Below, in pieces: positions 10,851 to 20,258 of a stretch of DNA of 64,000 nt. How positions within the stretch are numbered: the stretch's first letter is position 1; the number at the start of each line of letters is the position of its first letter. The notes beneath the pieces were generated by a model that worked only from the letters and a program-made list of their open reading frames with translations, searched no databases and was not told the DNA's origin. A program made the translations under genes and the position numbers. Origin of the DNA: Zonotrichia leucophrys gambelii (taxonomy: Eukaryota; Chordata; Aves; Passeriformes; Passerellidae); assembly GCF_028769735.1 (NCBI RefSeq), contig NC_088188.1, forward strand, positions 1,240,001 through 1,304,000, given 5' to 3'.

Positions 10851-12611
10851 AGGCTGAGCCGACAGCTCTCAGTGATCCCCATGGCAAGCTGCAACATCCA
10901 ATCCACCTTGCTGTGATTTTGGTGCTGCATCTAGATGGCGAATTATTTGACATCCAGCACTGAATAAAAGCTTGTGACCTCTGACTTATGGAAAATAATT
11001 TCGGGTTGTTTAGCTTCCCTTCTGCTCTGAGCAGAACATCAATTAGCAGTCATCAGTAAAATGTTCAGGATTTGCCTTTTACCACAATTTAATCTGATTA
11101 AAGGGTGCTGTTTGGTCACCCCTGCTCCTGCCGTGTCCCCCATGAGCTCAGTATTGATGGCTTTGTCCTCAACTTCTGCTGCTTAAATGGGCAAAACATA
11201 TTTTATCCTATAATTAAATGAAATGCTCTGCTGGGTGAACATTATCTTAAGTTTTATAGCATTATAGTGCTTTCTATCACCTTAATATATCACCATAGCT
11301 GTGTCACTGCAATGAGCTATGGCTGCATTATTAGTGTAATACATCATTACAGCAAGGTGCTTCCATGAGGGATTGCCTCAAAGATGAAGCCATCAAGCAG
11401 GAAAAAAACCCATCAGCGGCCTCAATATAATTACAGGATAAAAGGATGATGATGGAGTCTCATAATTATTTGACCTGGAAGTGAATGGAAGCAGGGAGAA
11501 CAGAAAGCTGAAGGGAAAAGAAGAGAAAAATCCCCAAAATTTTACTCAGTGAGGGATGGGTGGGTAAAGGCAAGACCTCAGTTGCATGCAGAGCATGAGA
11601 GAGTGGTTTGGGATGTGAGCAACTCTAAAGGAGCTCAGCAACTCATTGAGGGGTTCCATACACATACAAATAAATAAAAATTCAACATCCATATATATAT
11701 ACAAACCAGAGTTTCCATTACTTCTAATTCCATCCCCAGCCATAAATTACAACCTGCAGCCCATTAATTAAACAGTTGTAGGGAAAGTCCAATTTCCTTC
11801 ATGGTGCCACAAAGGCCATTTCAAAGCTTCTGCACTTGCTGATAGCTGCTGAAAAGCAGCATTTTCAGGAGTTTCACTAATTGGATGTATCAGGAAACAA
11901 AGGAGCTGCCAAGAACTGGCTCTCAGCTGAAGAGGGAAGGGACAATGAGGAGAAGGAAGACCAGGAAGGATGAAATGGGCAAGTTCCAGGCAGCCAGCAA
12001 AATCTGACTTCAGAACTTCAAGCAGGGAAAGAAAACATTAATAAGCTTCATCTCAATAACACTGAGGGAAAAATAAATAACCTGTTCTCAGCCACTCACC
12101 CTAAAGCCCGGGGTGAGCAGGCAATGGCAGCCCAATCCAGTTTCTCACACAATAATGCACTTAGAGGCTCACATTTCCAGCCACAAAGTGCAAAAGGCAC
12201 TTGGTGCCATTTAAGAGAAAAATGGGGTTTTTGTGCAAGAGCAGGTTCTGTTTAGCAGGGACTGATCTCTGTTTAAGGCCAGGGTTATCCACAGTGGGAT
12301 TTCCTCCACCCCACAGCTGGTTCCCAGCTCCTCCAGCTCCCAGCTTGGGTGAGCTCTGGGATCCCTCAGTCCAGCCTGACTGTGGAGTGAGAACAGGATT
12401 TTAATGCTTTCCCATTCCTTGAACTGCACATTTTTTAGCTGACAATGAACCTCCTCCAGCCTGCTGGGCCCCAGATGCTCCAAAACTTTTGGAGAGGCAA
12501 AAGGAGTGCTGGAAAACAAATTCCAGCCAAGCCGAAATGGCTCATTACCACAGCACTAATTGTTTTCTTTACCCCATTAGTCTGGGTTTATTCTGCTGGT
12601 GGAACAGAAGT
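10851..12611. other. Intron sequence, no gene
   Basis: About 1.8 kb of AT-rich sequence with no defined element ends. It includes short TATATA near 11690. It could hold conserved non-coding DNA, which I cannot judge without an alignment. Confidence 0.5.
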
Positions 12612-12695
12612 AATCCCACAATGGGTTGGGTTGGAAAGGACCTTAAAGATAATTTTATTCCAGCCTTCCATCCAACTCAGCCTTGGGAAGGAAAC
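12612..12695 (-). mobile_element. CR1 LINE 3' end, antisense, short
   Basis: GGGTTGGGTTGGAAAGGACC then TTAAAGATAA, the CR1 terminus in reverse complement. Truncated. Confidence 0.7.
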
Positions 12696-12913
12696 TCAGA
12701 TTGTGTCCATGATTATTGCTATTTACCTTTGTCTGGAAGATTTTATTTTAAACTACAAATTTCAATTTTTTTTTATTTCAAATTGCAAAAATCTCAACTT
12801 TCCAACATTTTCAATTCACAAAGGTTTCCAATTTCTTTCAAGGCTTTTCCTTGCAGCTCTCGCAGGGTGATGGGAATCCAGAAAACACTGCAGGAGCAGC
12901 TGGAAAACCCCCC

Positions 12914-13340
12914 TGTGATACCCATGTTATAGGAGCTTCTTCAAGTTAGGTCTCATAAGCTCTCAGAGGTCTATAACACACTCAAGATAGCTCAGCTACG
13001 CTTGGAGGCATAAAAATCAGTAGGATAGCTTCTGTTGCAGTGTTAAAAACAAAAATGTTCAATAAAAGGCAAAATAACAAACAGAAAAACCGAGCTAGGT
13101 GCTAGAAGTTCTTGCTCTTAGTAAAACACCTTACAAAAGTGATTTGTTTCTTTATTCACTTCTTTTTCTAGTAAATTGCCTAAGCAAGATTTTTAGCTTC
13201 TGTCCAATTAGCTGTCCTTAAGTTTGAGGTGAAATCCCCTAAGCCTATGAAGTGGCTTTTTCACCCAATCAAAAAGAGAAATTTCTGAGCTTTTTTAGAA
13301 GACAAAAGATAGTTTTATCACTCCCTCGACAAAAAGCACA
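12914..13340 (-). mobile_element. Solo LTR, family H, minus strand
   Basis: The reverse complement begins TGTGCTTTTTG and ends ATCACA. It aligns along its full length, at roughly three quarters identity by eye, with 22757-23191 in the opposite orientation. No clear target duplication. Confidence 0.75.
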
Positions 13341-13392
13341 TTCCTACATGCCCAGGTGTTTTTAACCCTGGAGAGCAAAGGCAGTGCCAGCC

Positions 13393-14060
13393 TGTTCCAG
13401 ATTGCAATGCAAGATGTTTTCTATTACCATCTGTATGGCAGATTATCTTTGCCAAGTGGGCAGTTTGCCTTCTCTCTCTCTAACTGACCACATCACACTC
13501 CCTCCGGAGGGGACATTGCTGATAACAGCATTGAATATCCCTGCATGGCTGATAAGAACTACAGCATCCCATTGGGAGATGTGAGCCCAGAGGGAGGAGC
13601 CAAGCATTCCTACCCAGATATAATCCAGAGGTTCTGGAACACCAGCACAGCTTCTCCACTGGATTCCCCAGAGGAACAGCAGCTGCCTCTTCTCTCACTG
13701 GATCTTCAGAGGAAGAATCCATCCTTCTCTACAGGATCCCTGCTCCAGCAGAACCACCCCTGACACTGCAGGAGGGCTGCAGCACAATTGCAATGGGACT
13801 GCCGCCAACACCCTGACCCACAGGGTGTCAGGTTGGGTTCTGACTCTGTCAGTGTTGTTCTAGTGTACTGCATTGTTTATTTTATCCTTTTATTTTCTTC
13901 CCTATTAAAGAACTGTTATTTCCCTCTCCCATATTTTTGCCTGAGAGCCCCTTAATTTAAAATTTATAGCAATTGGGAGGGGTGGGGAGGGTTTACATTC
14001 TCCATTTCAGGGGAGGCTCCTGCCTTCCTTAGCAGACTCCTGTCTTCCCAAACCAGGACA
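13393..14060 (+). mobile_element. Solo LTR, family B2, 9 bp from a GALNT17 splice donor
   Basis: It begins TGTTCCAGATTG and ends ACCAGGACA (668 bp). The 5-bp duplication CAGCC lies at 13388-13392 and 14061-14065. ATTAAA near 13904 gives plus orientation, antisense to GALNT17. The right-hand duplicate is intron positions +5 to +9 of the donor at 14068-14069. Confidence 0.92.
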
Positions 14061-14069
14061 CAGCCTCAC

Positions 14070-14165
14070 CTGGGGGCCCCAGCCATGGCATGGGTACAGG
14101 ATCGCTGTGTGGTTCTCCTGAGGGCCCTGGTCCAGGCACACGTCCTTGGCCTTGTTGTTCCGCAG
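14070..14165 (-). CDS. GALNT17: GALNT17 coding exon: start of ricin-type lectin domain (alpha repeat)
   Basis: This 96-bp exon gives 32 codons in phase 0, LRNNKAKDVCLDQGPQENHT followed by AILYPCHGWGPQ. The acceptor AG is at 14166-14167 and the donor GT at 14068-14069. It opens the lectin domain: the CLD motif with its sugar-contacting Asp is kept, and the Cys pair at exon residues 10 and 26 fits the alpha-repeat disulfide. NHT is a possible N-glycosylation sequon. GC3 is 28 of 32. The exon occupies almost all of a 112-bp island: an LTR ends at 14060 with its target duplication up to 14065 on the donor side, and a minisatellite starts about 12 bp beyond the exon on the acceptor side. Confidence 0.93.
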
Positions 14166-14171
14166 CTGCCA

Positions 14172-14682
14172 GGGGAAAAACGGGCAGAGTTAAGGGACAA
14201 AAGGGGCAGAGTTATGGCAGGAAAAGGGCAGAGTTATGGCACAAAAATTGGCAGAGTTATGGCAGAAAAAGGGGCAAAGTTATGGCACAGATGGGGTAGA
14301 GTTATGGCAGAAAAAGGGCAGAGCTAAAGGACAAAAAATGGTAGAATTATGGCAGAGAAAGTTATGGCAGAGATGGGGCAGAGTTACTGCACAAAAAATT
14401 GGCAGAATTATGGCACAACAAGGGGCAAAGTTGTGGTGCAAAAGGGGCAGAATTAAGGCATAAAAGGGGCAGAGTTATGGCTGAAAAAGGGCAGAGATAA
14501 GGCACAAAAATTGGCAGAATTATGGCAAAAAAGGGTCAGAGTTAAGGCACAAAAAATTGGCAGAATTATCGCAGAAAGAGGGGAGAGATAAGGGACAAAA
14601 GTGGCAGAATTATGGCAGGAAAAGTTCAAAGTTATGACACAAAAAGGGCAGAGTTAAGGCGCAAAAGGGGCAGATTTAAGGC
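14172..14682. repeat. Minisatellite, 20-23 bp unit, about 23 copies
   Basis: Imperfect units of GGGCAGAGTTATGGCACAAA type, alternating TTATGG and TTAAGG. On the gene strand each unit reads as a pyrimidine-rich run plus (A/T)TAAC. The array starts about 12 bp from the exon 14070-14165 acceptor. Confidence 0.95.
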
Positions 14683-14986
14683 CCTCTCTGATCAGAGAGA
14701 AGCAGGAAATGGATGCTCAGCCCTCTCTGCCCTCTCTGGCTCTCACTGCTGTGTCACCAGGAATAATCAGGCAAGGAAAACTTGCAGAGCACTGAACCTT
14801 TCTTTAAATCCAGGGCTAAGGATGCTGGTTTTGTGTCATAATCCCATTCCAAGGAGCAGCATCCCTGGTCACAGCTGGCTCTGTGTTTGGTCATGGGGGT
14901 GGGGACAAACCCAGGTTTAGGCTGCCAGAAATCAATGCAGAACCCCTCAGATTTCAGTGAAATCTCAGAGTGCTTAACAAGGCAGG

Positions 14987-15055
14987 GAAAAAAGCCCAAC
15001 TGGAACAAGGATCACTTTGGAATCATCACATCCTTGTTCCAGCTGGGCTTTTTTC
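14987..15055 (-). repeat. Near-perfect 26-bp inverted repeat (hairpin) in intron
   Basis: Arms 14987-15012 and 15030-15055 are complementary at 25 of 26 positions with a 17-nt loop. On the gene's sense strand the single exception becomes a G-U wobble, so the pre-mRNA stem is fully paired. Confidence 0.85.
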
Positions 15056-15722
15056 TACCCCAAACCATTCTGAAATTTCATTTTCTATGAAAATAGACAT
15101 TTTTTGGGAGGTTTTAGCTTGAAGGCCTTTAGTAACTTTGATAACAAATCTTTCCCGAAATGAATAAAAATTAATAACCCATCTGGGGTGCCCAGGCTTT
15201 GAGGAGCCTGCTCCAAGTGCCACCACTCCATCAATTCCATTGCAGCAGAGTATTTGTTATTAGTTCCCATAAATGACTCTTTCTATATCCCCAGAATGGT
15301 TTCAAAGCCAGCAGAGATTGAATTAAGTCCCCTTATTTTATCTTGTCCTTAAGCTGCTGTGACAAGGCACTGAATCCTCCAGAGACCTTGTCAGGAATTA
15401 GGCTGAGTTCAAGTCTCAGGGTTTTAGAAGATGCCTGTATATTAAAAATACAAATACAGCTGCTTAATCCATGGAGTCAATGGGAAATATGGGTAATTTC
15501 TGTCAATTCACTAAATGATGTATTAACATCTTTTACTTTATACAGTCTTTAAGATCAGCAACAAATCCCCAAACTGGTTTTTAGAAGAAACTGGGAGCAG
15601 ATTTATGCAAATTTAGATAATTATACAGAAAAAGTCAGTTTTGATTCAGACTCTTCTCCTTTGAGGCTGTTTCTCATCAGGGAGTGTAAATATTAGCAGG
15701 CTGAGCTGACGGACTAAATTAC
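15056..15722. other. Intron sequence, no gene
   Basis: Low-complexity-poor sequence between the hairpin and exon 15723-15860. No LTR or CR1 recognised, so the donor of that exon is free of nearby insertions. Confidence 0.5.
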
Positions 15723-15860
15723 CTCTCCATAAGCAATGGTGTTGTTGTATCTCCTCATTTCTGGATAAACATGGTCCAGGTACCACTGGAAATTTTTACA
15801 CTTCAGGCTCTTCCTCAAGGCTTTCCTCTCAGAAACATCCCCAATGTCAATCCCTGGATT
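15723..15860 (-). CDS. GALNT17: GALNT17 coding exon: catalytic-lectin linker region
   Basis: This 138-bp exon gives 46 codons in phase 0, starting [20 protein letters not shown] and ending YNNTIAYGE. The acceptor AG is at 15861-15862 and the donor GT at 15721-15722. It covers the conserved end of the GT27 catalytic domain, where arginine- and lysine-rich helices and the [11 protein letters not shown] block precede the lectin domain. Unlike its neighbours it has ordinary codon use, with GC at 25 of 46 third positions. It is also the only internal exon here without an LTR close to its 5' splice site. The reading frame is intact. Confidence 0.93.
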
Positions 15861-17477
15861 CTGAAAAACAACAACAGGACATCACTGAACGGTCACACTT
15901 CCAAAAAAAGCTACAATGAAAGTATTTCCCTGAGCTTTGGGATTCTTTTCAAACTGCCTGGGAACTTCCTGTGGTTGAGTAATTCCAGGAATTCTGGGAT
16001 GTCCGGGGCTGAAACCATCAGAAGGAAGATGTGGATTCCAGAGGGGGACACCAAATTCTCTGCTGGGTTTTGAGGCCCCTTGCAATGGCCATGGGCTGAT
16101 GCTGGACAGGCCCTCAGGGATAATTTACAAAAGAGGAGCCAAAGGGAGAAGAAAAGGTTTGGAGGAAGGTTGGGAAGTGCAGTGAGACTGGGGAGTCCTC
16201 TCCCAATTCTCCTGGGTTTGGATCTATCTGATAAAGATGGATCTGTATTTTTAAACAAGGTATTTTTAAAAGATTTCCCCTTCTGTTTGGGTTCTGAGGC
16301 ACAGGTTTAGCAGCAAGTGGATATCAGGATTTAAAAGATGGAAATGCAAACCCTGGCTGGGCACTGAGCACCAAACCCTTCCCTGACCCCACTGAGACAC
16401 AGCCAAGAGGAAGGGAGGGGTAAAAGGTGTAAAATAAATGGGAAAAGAATGAAAGAAAGAGAAAAAGGTTTAAGATTCAAATATATCAGAGGCAGACAGC
16501 TGAGAATAAAGAATAAAAATTGCATGAGAAGAAAAGCTGAGGCTGAATCTCAGCATAATCTCTTGGCAGTTTGGGCAATTCCAGGGTGGAATGTTCTCCC
16601 TGGAGAGCCCCAGTGCTCTGCAGACACAGCTGGTCCTAAGCAATAACCCAGCAGGGCTGGAGAGCTCCCCCCTGTTCCACCCTGGCATCTGGGGCCAGTG
16701 CAGCAGGGAAGCCAAAGGAGGCACAGCAGCCCCTTCTCCCTCACTGCCTGGGCTCCCACTCTGCTCCTGCTCTCGTCTCTCCCAGAGATCATTAAACACA
16801 ACTGGGAAAGCAATTTTCCATTACAATGCTTGTAATGATCTCCTAATGAATTATTCACTCTGCTTTAGAAGAGACACCGTTGCAGTGTGCCCCTGGTAGC
16901 TGAGAGGTAAAAATAAAGATGATTCAGTGGAGGGAGGCAGGACAGGCTGAGATCTGAGTGGGGGAGGTTGGGCTCAGAGCAGACAGGCAGCACCTGGGAT
17001 GGGCAGGGCAGGGCTTTGCCTTGGTATCCCAAAATAATCCCTAAAACCTCCCCCACCCAACAAGGCTTCCCTCAAATTAAATCTGGATTTGACTGGGAAA
17101 AGACCAGTATAAAAAACTGAAATGCATTTTGGGGAGCCCAGACCTATAGGGAATACCTACATAAAAATCTCAAGTTGATTTTGGGTCACTCAGGCCTGTT
17201 CCCACCCCCAGTGCTCATCCATGTGATGCTGCCTTTTCCAAGCTCCACAGGATGGATTTTAATCCTTTCTGCAATGCTCCCAATCTGTTCCTGAGCAGGA
17301 GGATGATGCCTCGCCTCTAAAAGGGAATCAGCTCAAGGATCAGGATTTCTGATCATGAGCATTTGGATCTTGAAGCCTCTTTTTAAGATCCTCAAATTCC
17401 TTCAGTCCTGGAGGCAGCTCCCCCTGGAGTGGTGCCTGTCAGAGCCAGAGCCCTCCTGCAGCTCCCTGGGAAAGCTC
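15861..17477. other. Intron sequence, no gene
   Basis: About 1.6 kb without recognisable elements. Purine-rich stretch near 16440-16480. Confidence 0.5.
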
Positions 17478-17577
17478 CTTCCTTTTCCTTTTCCTTTTCC
17501 TTTTCCTTTTCCTTTTCCTTTTCCTTTTCCTTTTCCTTTTCCTTTTCCTTTTCCTTTTCCTTTTCCTTTTCCTTTTC
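17478..17577. repeat. TTTTCC hexanucleotide microsatellite
   Basis: About 16 almost perfect CCTTTT units (100 bp), all pyrimidine on plus. The GALNT17 transcript would read pure purine (GGAAAA). Confidence 0.97.
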
Positions 17578-18588
17578 TTCTCTATTCCTGTATTTCCTGG
17601 TATTTTTGTACCACCTGGCCCTGTCCCTCATCCCCAGGCCCACAAACCTGCAGCTCCTGGCCCTTCCCAGGCTGTTTCCCAGGGAATTTAGCACAAAGCT
17701 GTGGCTGTTGTGCCCCCAGTGCCAGCAGCCCCTTTGCTCAGCAAGCTGCAACAGCAGCTCAGGTTTTGTGCTTTCATATTTTCCAAGAGACCTGCAGCTG
17801 ACACCAGCTGGGGGTGCTCCCTCAGCAGCTCCAGGGCTCAGCAGCTCTTTGAGGAATATTTTGTGTTCATTTTTAGCACCAAGGGGTGGATGAACACTCG
17901 TGGCACCAATCTGACCTCGCAGGGAAACTGGGCAGCCCCCAGTGCTTGTTCACCTGCTCATCCCATCTGTGACCCAGGGGCACTGCTGCCTCCCCATCAC
18001 CTCCCTGCTTCTCCCTGGCAGTGCCAGTGCAGGAATGGGCATTGATCCTGCCAGGGGTTGGAGCAAGGAACCAGGAGATGCTCTTGGCTTCCAAGATCAG
18101 ACACAGCCTACAGGGAGGGCAGAGCCCCAGCAGCAGCCGTGGACATGCAGAAATCCCTCCTGGAGCCTGTGCAGCTTTCCCAGAAGGGCAGGGAGTGATC
18201 CCTGTGCAGGATGTGTCCCTGGACATGCTCACCAGGTGGCACCTTGTGGCTTCCCAAAGATTCACCAAGCTGTGATGTGGATTTATGGGGCATATGGCAC
18301 ATTATGGCACCAAAATTATGGCATCAAAATTAATGTGTCAGATCCAAGAAAACCTGATTATTTCTGGGCAGAAATCAAAGGAAAAACCTAAGCTCTTTAA
18401 GGAGAAGGTTTAAGAGCAAGGGAATCCCTTCTGTGAGCCACCAACCTCCAATCCTTTACCTTTAAACTTTCCAGCACTGGGAAAACAAACACCCCAGCCC
18501 CTGGGGAGCTCTTGAAGGGATCAGTGTCCATGAGCTGGGAACCTGAGCTGGGCTGGAAGTGACACAGGAATAAACCTGAGGCACTCAG
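17578..18588. other. Intron sequence, no gene
   Basis: About 1 kb. It contains the short repeat GGCACATTATGGCACC/TATGGCATC near 18290-18325. No gene. Confidence 0.5.
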
Positions 18589-18976
18589 TGTCACAGACAC
18601 ATTTTATGGAAAATCCTTTCCATAGGATTTTTTCCTCCTGAGAAGCTGAGAGGCTTCAGGAACAAAGTGTAAACATTGATTATCTGCTGCTGTGGAATGC
18701 AACAGGTGCATCTGTGATTGGTCTCATGTGGTTGTTTCTAATTAATGGCCAATCACAGCCCAGCTGGCTCAGACACTCTGTCTGAGACACAAGCCTTTGT
18801 TATTAATTCTTTCCTTTTCTATTCTTAGCTAGCCTTCTGATGAAATCCTTTCTTCTATTCTTTTAGTATAGTTTTAATATAATATATATCATAAAATAAT
18901 AAATCAAGCCTTCTGAAACATGGAGTCAGATCCTCATCTCTTCCCTCATCCTCAGACCCCTGTGAACACCGTCACA
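18589..18976 (+). mobile_element. Solo LTR, family X1
   Basis: TGTCACAGACAC to CCGTCACA, with CTCAG before (18584-18588) and CTCAC after (18977-18981), a 5-bp duplication with one change. Confidence 0.88.
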
Positions 18977-19262
18977 CTCACAGTGCTGACTGCCATCAAT
19001 AATCTGAATGCAGACAGATTCCATGTGCAGAGCAGTGTCAGGACATCCCCTCATGCTGGGTAAACACTCAGGGGGGAGATAAACACCACAGTCCAGGTGT
19101 AATTCTTAGAACCACACTGGAAAGGCTGTGGGAACAGCAGGAATCCCTGCAGCTCATAGAGCCTCTCCCTCAGAGCTGCAGGAGCTCTGCTGGGGCTGGC
19201 ACCCAGGGGTTAGAGCTGAGCTTAGGGATAGAAACTGCTCCAGAACTCAGGCTTAATCAGCA
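18977..19262. other. Intron sequence between two LTRs
   Basis: No gene or repeat recognised. Confidence 0.5.
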
Positions 19263-19268
19263 GGGCCC

Positions 19269-19832
19269 TGTTGTATTGCACTAGTTTATCTAGTTATTGT
19301 TTTGCACTAGGTGATTGGAAATTTGTACTGAGTATGTTATATCACTAGATTGTTATTTCCCCTCTCCCATCACACGGTCTTTCCCTCATGCACCCCTCTG
19401 CTGTGTCCCCTGGTGGTCTGGTCCCTGGTTACCCCTCCCCTTGCCCCTCCCCAATGGTATCCCATTGGCTGCAGTCCTCTTTCCCCGCCCCCATCCCCTC
19501 AGGTATAAAAGTCCACTGTAAGGATGTCACGCCCTCTTTTACATCTGGGTGGTCACCGGAGCCAGAAGTGTCCATTCCCAAGCCAATAAACAGGACACTC
19601 GTCCCCACGTGGAGCAGAGCGCTTCTTGTCTTTTACTTTGTAAGATCGTGTGGTCCAGAGTCCAGAGCTAGCCAGACTGGTCTCATACAATGGCCCGAGA
19701 CACACGGAATTCTTACAGGTGGCGCCCAACATGGGGCACAAATGGAATTCTTACAGGTGGCGCCCAACGTGGAGCACAAACTGAATTCCTACAGGTGGCG
19801 CCCGATGTGCGGCACAAATGGAATTCTTACAG
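19269..19832 (+). mobile_element. ERVK-like LTR ending in a triple PBS array
   Basis: The LTR body runs from TGTTGTATTG at 19269 to TTACA at 19717, with TATAAAA at 19504-19510 and AATAAA at 19585-19590. It is followed by three 38-bp repeats, each with a tRNA-Lys type primer-binding site, and by a last GGAATTCTTACA. GGGCCC at 19263-19268 and 19833-19838 is a 6-bp target duplication bracketing the whole structure. Plus strand, antisense to GALNT17. No viral coding sequence follows. Confidence 0.88.
19706..19832 (+). repeat. 38-bp tandem repeat carrying three primer-binding sites
   Basis: GGAATTCTTACAG-type starts at 19706, 19744, 19782 and 19820, an exact 38-bp period. The PBS copies are at 19720-19737, 19758-19775 and 19796-19813, differing from TGGCGCCCAACGTGGGGC at 1, 1 and 3 positions. 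Confidence 0.93.
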
Positions 19833-19855
19833 GGGCCCTCAGGGGCAGGCTGTAC

Positions 19856-20041
19856 CTCCAGGGGCAGGTTCCAGGCGATGTACACGTGCCACTTGTAGTC
19901 GTCCATCCAGACCTCAGCCACGCGCAGCGCGTTGCGCTTGGTGTAGAAGCCAATGTTGTTGTTGTAGGGCTTCTTCTTGCGCTCGATGTGCGCCACCCTG
20001 GAGCAGGGCAGCACCTCCATGCTGCCCCCGCACAGCCACAC
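19856..20041 (-). CDS. GALNT17: GALNT17 coding exon: end of catalytic domain (Gal/GalNAc-T motif)
   Basis: This 186-bp exon gives 62 codons in phase 0, starting VWLCGGSMEVLPCSRVAHIE and ending WNLPLE. The acceptor AG lies at 20042-20043 and the donor GT at 19854-19855. The segment is the second half of the Gal/GalNAc-T motif of GT27 enzymes. The His of RVAHIE (exon residue 18) corresponds to the metal-coordinating His known from GalNAc-T1 and T2. The Golgi-lumenal enzyme family transfers GalNAc to Ser/Thr, although GALNT17 itself is reported to have little or no activity alone. GC at third codon positions is 60 of 62. Exon residue 51 is Trp (TGG at 19889-19891), where I remember Ser in human. 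The exon lies in a 245-bp gap between two LTR elements. No frameshift or stop is present. Confidence 0.93.
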
Positions 20042-20083
20042 CTGCAACACAGCCACCACAGACCCTCAGCACAGGCAGTCAGG

Positions 20084-20258
20084 TGTCCTGGTTTAGGGCA
20101 AATTTGGGAGAAAATGTCCAAAGGGGCCCCTCCAGAAAGCAAACCCACACAGCCCCTCCCCACACCCAGGTTGGGAAGAATTCCTTGGAGAGAAGTGGAA
20201 AGAACCTTTTATTTAACAGGCACAGCACACCCCAGCACACAAAATGAACAATACTGGA
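20084..20258 (+). mobile_element. LTR family F, 5' piece, 42 bp from exon acceptor
   Basis: It begins TGTCCTGGTTTA, a typical LTR start, 42 bp upstream of the exon 19856-20041 acceptor. It is interrupted at 20259 by LTR A. Later pieces probably lie at 20850-21207 and 21834-21940, the last ending AGGACA, which would pair with TGTCCT. Confidence 0.6.

Noticed and set aside
14172..14682. CRISPR-like regular array
   Set aside because: Units are contiguous and imperfect with no unique spacers, and the host is a vertebrate. It is a minisatellite.
17355..17893. Phe-Ser-Pro and Lys-Glu repeat peptides
   Set aside because: Translation of the TTTTCC microsatellite.
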